A stretch of DNA of 46,568 nucleotides. Origin: Caldilineaceae bacterium SB0664_bin_27 (GTDB taxonomy: Bacteria > Chloroflexota > Anaerolineae > Caldilineales > Caldilineaceae). The notes under the pieces are model-generated. The model was not told where the DNA came from and did not search any database. It saw nothing but the letters and a program-made list of their open reading frames with translations. The stretch covers positions 1 to 46,568 of the forward strand of contig VXRG01000049.1 of assembly GCA_009838625.1 (NCBI GenBank), given 5' to 3'. The translations under genes and the position numbers were made by a program. This document shows, in pieces, positions 43,182 to 46,568 of this stretch. Each line of letters starts with the position of its first letter. Position 1 is the stretch's first letter.

Positions 43182-43970
43182 ATGGAGCTCCAACACGACT
43201 CTTTGAACGAACTTGAGGAAGCGGTAGGCGTCCGCTTCAATGATCGCGCCCTGTTACAGCGCGCATTCGTTCATCGCAGCTACCTGCACGAGGCCGAAGA
43301 CGACAGCAAATTGCAGGACAATCAGCGTCTTGAGTTTCTGGGCGATGCTGTCCTGAGTTTCGTTGTGAGCGAGTTGCTTTTCAGGCGCTACCCGGAGCGT
43401 CGGGAAGGTGAGTTGACCAACCTGCGGTCGGCGCTGGTCAAACGGGAAACGCTGTCCCGCTTCGCCAGGGAGCTGGGGCTGGGCGACAGTTTGCTGCTGG
43501 GGCGCGGCGAGGAGGAGAGTGGGGGACGCGGCCGCCACACGACGCTTTGCGATACGTATGAGGCCTTTATCGGTGCTTTCTATCTTGATCAGGGACTCTC
43601 TGCCCTGCGCCAATTCCTCGAACCGCGCCTGATCGAGGAGATCGGGCGCGTGGCACAGCACGCTTTGACCAAGGATCCCAAGAGCCGCCTGCAGGAGTGG
43701 GTGCAAGCAGCCATGGGCCAGACCCCTCGTTACAGGACGGTCCACACTGAGGGGCCCGACCATGCCAGGCTCTTTACGCGACAGGTGACGATCGGCAAGC
43801 AGCCCTACGGCGTCGGCCAGGGGCAGAGTAAGCAGGAAGCCGAACAGGCCGCGGCAGCGATGGCGCTTTTTCGCCTCGGGCAGACGATACACGGGTACGA
43901 AGACAGCGGGTTGGCAGAGGAATACGAACTGGCGTCTGTGGAGATGGAAGAGATGAAGAGCGAACGATGA
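43182..43970 (+). CDS. rnc: Ribonuclease III
   Basis: A 262-aa double-strand-specific RNase. The signature NQRLEFLGDAVLSF (about 47-60) holds the first catalytic acids; DTYEAFIGAFYLDQG supplies the second set. The double-stranded RNA-binding domain starts near 170 (DPKSRLQEWVQ) and ends in QSKQEAEQAAAAMAL. A helical acidic tail (EEYELASVEMEEMKSER) extends past the usual end. The ATG follows GGGAGG. It lies 28 nt after the threonine-synthase-like gene. It matures rRNA and processes mRNAs. Confidence 0.97.
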   Translation: MELQHDSLNELEEAVGVRFNDRALLQRAFVHRSYLHEAEDDSKLQDNQRLEFLGDAVLSFVVSELLFRRYPERREGELTNLRSALVKRETLSRFARELGLGDSLLLGRGEEESGGRGRHTTLCDTYEAFIGAFYLDQGLSALRQFLEPRLIEEIGRVAQHALTKDPKSRLQEWVQAAMGQTPRYRTVHTEGPDHARLFTRQVTIGKQPYGVGQGQSKQEAEQAAAAMALFRLGQTIHGYEDSGLAEEYELASVEMEEMKSER

Positions 43971-44067
43971 AAGCCGTTTTCCCCGGCAAAAGCGTTCTAC
44001 TCCGCACACCGGGCTACCTCTCGTGTACGGGCCCTCCAACTACCACCCTCTCTCTACGCTCACCCCT

Positions 44068-44922
44068 TCAGGTAGGGCCGTAGACCGGCGTTTCGACAAG
44101 CTGGCGTCTTTTGCGTATTTTGGCAACGTAAAAGAGAGCGATGCAGAAAAGTATCGATTGCAGCAGGACAATTGATGCCCCGCTGGAAACGTCCACGTAG
44201 AAGCTGAGATACATTCCAACCAAACCTGTCACCGCGCCCAGAATCGTTGAGTAGATCATGAGGCGATGGAAGCTGTCGGTCAACAGCCGCACGGTGATCG
44301 GTGGTACGACAAGGGCGGCGCCGATCATGGTCACGCCCATGATCTGGACCGCGGCGATAATTACGGCAGCAAGTATCAGGGCAAACCAGGTCTCGATCCA
44401 AACGGTGGGAACCCCGTAGACCTGCGCGACTTCAGTGTTGAAAGTTGTGAAAAGCAGCTGCTTGTAGAAGAAAAAGATCATAAACGTTGCCGCCAAAGTA
44501 ACGAAGACGATCACGGCAATGTCGGTCGGAGTCACGCCGAGGACATTGCCGAAGAGAGCCGCGTCGAAAGACTGGGAGAACCGGCGGTAGCGAGAGATCA
44601 GTGCGACCCCCAAGGCGAAACTGGCGGTTGTCACCACGCCGATGGCGGCGTCGGCGCTTATTGTCGTTTTGCGTACGGTCTGGTTGATGAGTAGGGCGGC
44701 GATAAAACCCCAGGACACGGCCCCGACATAGAAGTTGAACTGGAGAATGAAGGCGACCACCGCCCCGCCGAAGACGGCGTGGGAGAGGCCGTGGCCGATG
44801 AAACTCATGCCGCGCAGGACGATGTAGACGCCGATCAGGGCGCAGAGGCCGCCGACGAGAACGGCGGCAATTGTGCCGTTGCGAAAGAACTCATATTGAA
44901 AAGGGGCAAGCAAAACATCCAT
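44068..44922 (-). CDS. Metal ABC importer permease (ZnuB/MntB family)
   Basis: A 284-aa membrane protein with about eight helices, the family size. FFRNGTIAAVLVGGLCALIG, then VLRGMSFIGHGLSHAVFGGA and GAALVVPPITVRLLTDSF, are family hallmarks (the LSHA and PP regions). AAAGGAGG precedes the ATG. It is the last gene of a binding protein-ATPase-permease operon; with the His-rich binding protein, zinc is the more likely cargo, but manganese is possible. Confidence 0.93.
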   Translation of the reverse strand: MDVLLAPFQYEFFRNGTIAAVLVGGLCALIGVYIVLRGMSFIGHGLSHAVFGGAVVAFILQFNFYVGAVSWGFIAALLINQTVRKTTISADAAIGVVTTASFALGVALISRYRRFSQSFDAALFGNVLGVTPTDIAVIVFVTLAATFMIFFFYKQLLFTTFNTEVAQVYGVPTVWIETWFALILAAVIIAAVQIMGVTMIGAALVVPPITVRLLTDSFHRLMIYSTILGAVTGLVGMYLSFYVDVSSGASIVLLQSILFCIALFYVAKIRKRRQLVETPVYGPT

Positions 44923-44954
44923 AGCGGTCAGGCCTCCTTTGAGGCGGTGTCGAG

Positions 44955-45779
44955 CTAAACTATCTTTTCCACGCTGTGGTGATTGGGCAGGCCGCCTTCC
45001 ACCGGGTCCGGGAGCACCTCCTTCAGTCCGTGGGGATGGGGCCTCTGTTGCACGAAGATCAAATCGTCCTGACGGATGACGATGAAGTCTCCTTTGTAGG
45101 TGTCGCTCAGTATCTCTTCGGTAAAGATCTCTTGCGGCGGTCCCTGGGCTACGATGCGGCGGTTGAGGCAGACAACCCAGGGCACGTGGGCGGCGGCCAT
45201 GTTGAGGTCGTGGGTTGTCAGCAGGATCGTCATCCCTTCTTTGTTAAGCACGGTGAGCCAGTGGAAGATGTTTTCGGCACTGCGGACATCAACGCCGGTA
45301 GTGGGCTCATCAAGTACGAGAATCTCCGGGTCTGCGACAAGCGCCCGGGCAAGGAACACGCGTTGCTGCTGTCCGCCGGACAGATCGCGGATATGGCGCC
45401 CTGCCAGATGGCCGATCTCCAGGCGGTCCAGGATTTCGCGCGCCCGTTTGCGCTCGCGGGTGCGGGGCCAGGGCCAGATGTTCTGGCGGTGGTCGAGGCC
45501 CATCAACACCACTTCCTCGGCGGTGACAGGAAAACTCCAGTCCACGGTCTCGATCTGCGGTACATAGGTGATTCGCAGGTCCGGGCGCACTCGCTGGATC
45601 TCGCCTTCTTCTGGCGTGAGGAGGGTCAGAATTAGCTTCAACAGGGAAGTCTTGCCGGCGCCGCTCGGCCCCACCAGGCCGACAAACTGGCCGGGATGCA
45701 GATGCAGGTCGATCTCGTCCAGGACATTAAACGAGCCATAGCCGAAGGCCACGCCTCTTAGTTCGATGAGCGGATTCAT
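44955..45779 (-). CDS. Metal ABC importer ATP-binding protein (ZnuC/MntA-like)
   Basis: A 274-aa ATPase. I start at MNPLIELRGVAFGYG (ATG at 45779, AAGGAAGAG upstream); a longer frame runs through the stem-loop. Walker A is GPSGAGKTSLLKL, the Q-loop YVPQIETVDWSFPVTAEEVV is typical of metal importers, the signature is LSGGQQQRVFLARAL and Walker B EILVLDEPTTGVD. The switch His is in TTHDLN. It powers the 284-aa permease gene that follows after 32 nt. Confidence 0.94.
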   Translation of the reverse strand: MNPLIELRGVAFGYGSFNVLDEIDLHLHPGQFVGLVGPSGAGKTSLLKLILTLLTPEEGEIQRVRPDLRITYVPQIETVDWSFPVTAEEVVLMGLDHRQNIWPWPRTRERKRAREILDRLEIGHLAGRHIRDLSGGQQQRVFLARALVADPEILVLDEPTTGVDVRSAENIFHWLTVLNKEGMTILLTTHDLNMAAAHVPWVVCLNRRIVAQGPPQEIFTEEILSDTYKGDFIVIRQDDLIFVQQRPHPHGLKEVLPDPVEGGLPNHHSVEKIV

Positions 45780-45793
45780 TTGCTCTTCCTTTT

Positions 45794-45872
45794 GAGGAGA
45801 AAGCGAAAAGGAGTGAGGAGAGAGGAAACTCTCACCCTTCACTCCCTTAGCCTGTTACTCTCCTGCTTTACT
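45794..45872 (-). promoter_or_regulatory. Intercistronic stem-loop after the metal-binding protein gene
   Basis: AAAGGAGTGAGGAGAGAG (45807-45824) pairs with CTCTCACCCTTCACTCCC (45829-45846), with flanking partial matches out to 45872. The motif GGAGTGAGGAGAGAG is the same as at 7542-7556. It sits between the binding-protein stop (45875) and the ATPase ATG (45779). Confidence 0.6.
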
Positions 45873-45874
45873 TC

Positions 45875-46567
45875 TCATTCACTGTCGGGCACGTTGCCGA
45901 CGTCGACTCCATCCATCAGGGAGGAGTCGCCCCCAAGGGATTCCGCTAGCGTTCTCAGATTTTCCACCATCATTCCGATGTAAGTGTGCTCGGGATCGCC
46001 CGGTGCGCCGGGCAGGTCTTCGTCGCGCAGAGTCCTTACGCTGGCCCCGGTCGCGGAAGCGATCTGTTCAAGCACGTCTGCGGGGAACAGTGCCGAGCCA
46101 AAGATGGCCGGCACGTCTTCGTCGAGCAGCTGAACGATCAGCGCAGCCACTTCCTGTGCAGACGGCTGGGAGGTGTCATTCGGCTGGATCGCGCCGATTA
46201 CGGTGTACCCGTAGCGGATGGCAAAGTAACCGAACGAGTCGTGATAGGTGAGCAGTCTTCGATTCGATTCGGGAATCGTCGCCGTCGTGGCCTGTATGGC
46301 TTCATCCAGAGCCAGCAGGCGGGCCGTGTACTCATTGAAGTTGGCCTCATAATAGTCCCTGTTGTCGGGGTCATGGGCTGAGAGAGTTACAAAGACGACC
46401 TTGGCGTAGCGAATGACGAAGTTTGGATCGAGCAGCAGGTGCGGGTCGGGTTCGCCTTCTTCCTCGTCATGGCCGTGCTCGTCATCGTCATCGTCGTGGC
46501 CTTCCTCTTCGGCATGACCGTGCTCGTCATCGTCGTCGTCGTGGCCTTCCTCTTCGGCATGGCCGTG
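45875..46567 (-). CDS. Metal-binding protein of a zinc/manganese ABC importer (ZnuA-like), N-terminus outside the window
   Basis: The frame runs off the window edge; 230 codons are visible. First comes a His/acid-rich region (unit HGHAEEEGHDDDDDE twice, then a decayed third copy), then EPDPHLLLDPNFVIRYAKVV, the strand carrying a metal-ligand His. LLTYHDSFGYFAIRYGY is the domain-2 His/Asp ligand region, VPAIFGSALFPADVLEQIA and HTYIGMMVENLRTLAESLGG the conserved C-terminus. The His-rich loop is typical of ZnuA and is thought to sense or gather zinc. It delivers the metal to the permease encoded downstream. Confidence 0.9.
   Translation of the reverse strand, partial: HGHAEEEGHDDDDDEHGHAEEEGHDDDDDEHGHDEEEGEPDPHLLLDPNFVIRYAKVVFVTLSAHDPDNRDYYEANFNEYTARLLALDEAIQATTATIPESNRRLLTYHDSFGYFAIRYGYTVIGAIQPNDTSQPSAQEVAALIVQLLDEDVPAIFGSALFPADVLEQIASATGASVRTLRDEDLPGAPGDPEHTYIGMMVENLRTLAESLGGDSSLMDGVDVGNVPDSE
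46478..46567 (-). repeat. 45-bp tandem repeat encoding the His/Asp-rich loop
   Basis: Two complete 45-nt units (46523-46567 and 46478-46522) differ at two positions and encode the same 15 residues; a partial third (46451-46477) has drifted. More copies may lie beyond the edge. The frame is kept, so copy-number change lengthens the loop without breaking the protein. Confidence 0.85.
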
Positions 46568-46568
46568 C

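Overview
The window is a high-GC bacterial chromosome segment. The dipeptide-type ABC importers with long acidic lipoprotein linkers, the many enolase-superfamily (mandelate racemase/muconate lactonizing) genes, the paired MFS exporters, the F420-type luciferase-like oxidoreductase and the lone mreB together suggest an uncultured Chloroflexota (Anaerolineae/Caldilineales-like). That assignment is inferred from gene style only; there is no rRNA or marker gene to prove it.

Layout. 1-2.8 kb (minus): a PLP trans-sulfuration enzyme, mreB with a good promoter, and a small two-helix membrane protein. 2.9-14.35 kb (minus): one long run of peptide/nickel-type ABC importer genes: two solute-binding lipoproteins, four permeases and a single pair of ATPases. 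It is read from a promoter near 14.6 kb whose -10 lies inside a perfect palindrome. The second binding protein appears to be circularly permuted. 14.8-17.8 kb (plus): a DUF255 thioredoxin-domain protein and an APH-like phosphotransferase. 17.8-19.6 kb: a cupin (minus) and a luciferase-like oxidoreductase (plus). 19.7-26.3 kb is an accessory region: a small protein with a truncated nucleotidyltransferase, a tandem pair of enolase-superfamily genes, an AlbA_2/GHKL protein, an IS5-like transposase remnant, and a visibly more AT-rich three-gene cassette encoding a GHKL ATPase, a STAS-like (DUF4325) protein and a PIN-domain nuclease.

26.4-31.6 kb (minus): two tandem MFS exporters, a sugar-isomerase-type TIM barrel, a canonical mandelate-racemase-type enzyme and a small membrane protein. 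31.6-40.4 kb (minus): a second complete ABC importer operon (Tat-type binding protein, two permeases, two ATPases) led by a 738-aa protein of unknown function, with a promoter whose -35 overlaps a perfect 8+8 palindrome. 40.65-41.76 kb (minus): a hydroxyproline-betaine-epimerase/cis-3-hydroxyproline-dehydratase-like enzyme. 42-44 kb (plus): a threonine-synthase-like enzyme and RNase III. 44-46.57 kb (minus): a zinc/manganese ABC importer (permease, ATPase, and a His/Asp-rich binding protein cut by the window edge).

How it fits together. Importers, enolase-superfamily dehydratases/epimerases, a TIM-barrel isomerase and exporters suggest scavenging of acid sugars, amino-acid betaines or small peptides from host or environmental organic matter. 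All four solute-binding-protein genes are followed by a stem-loop before the next transporter gene, a layout expected to keep binding-protein mRNA more abundant than permease mRNA. The most novel-looking parts are the GHKL-STAS-PIN cassette, which looks like a partner-switch pair wired to a nuclease, and the permuted binding protein.
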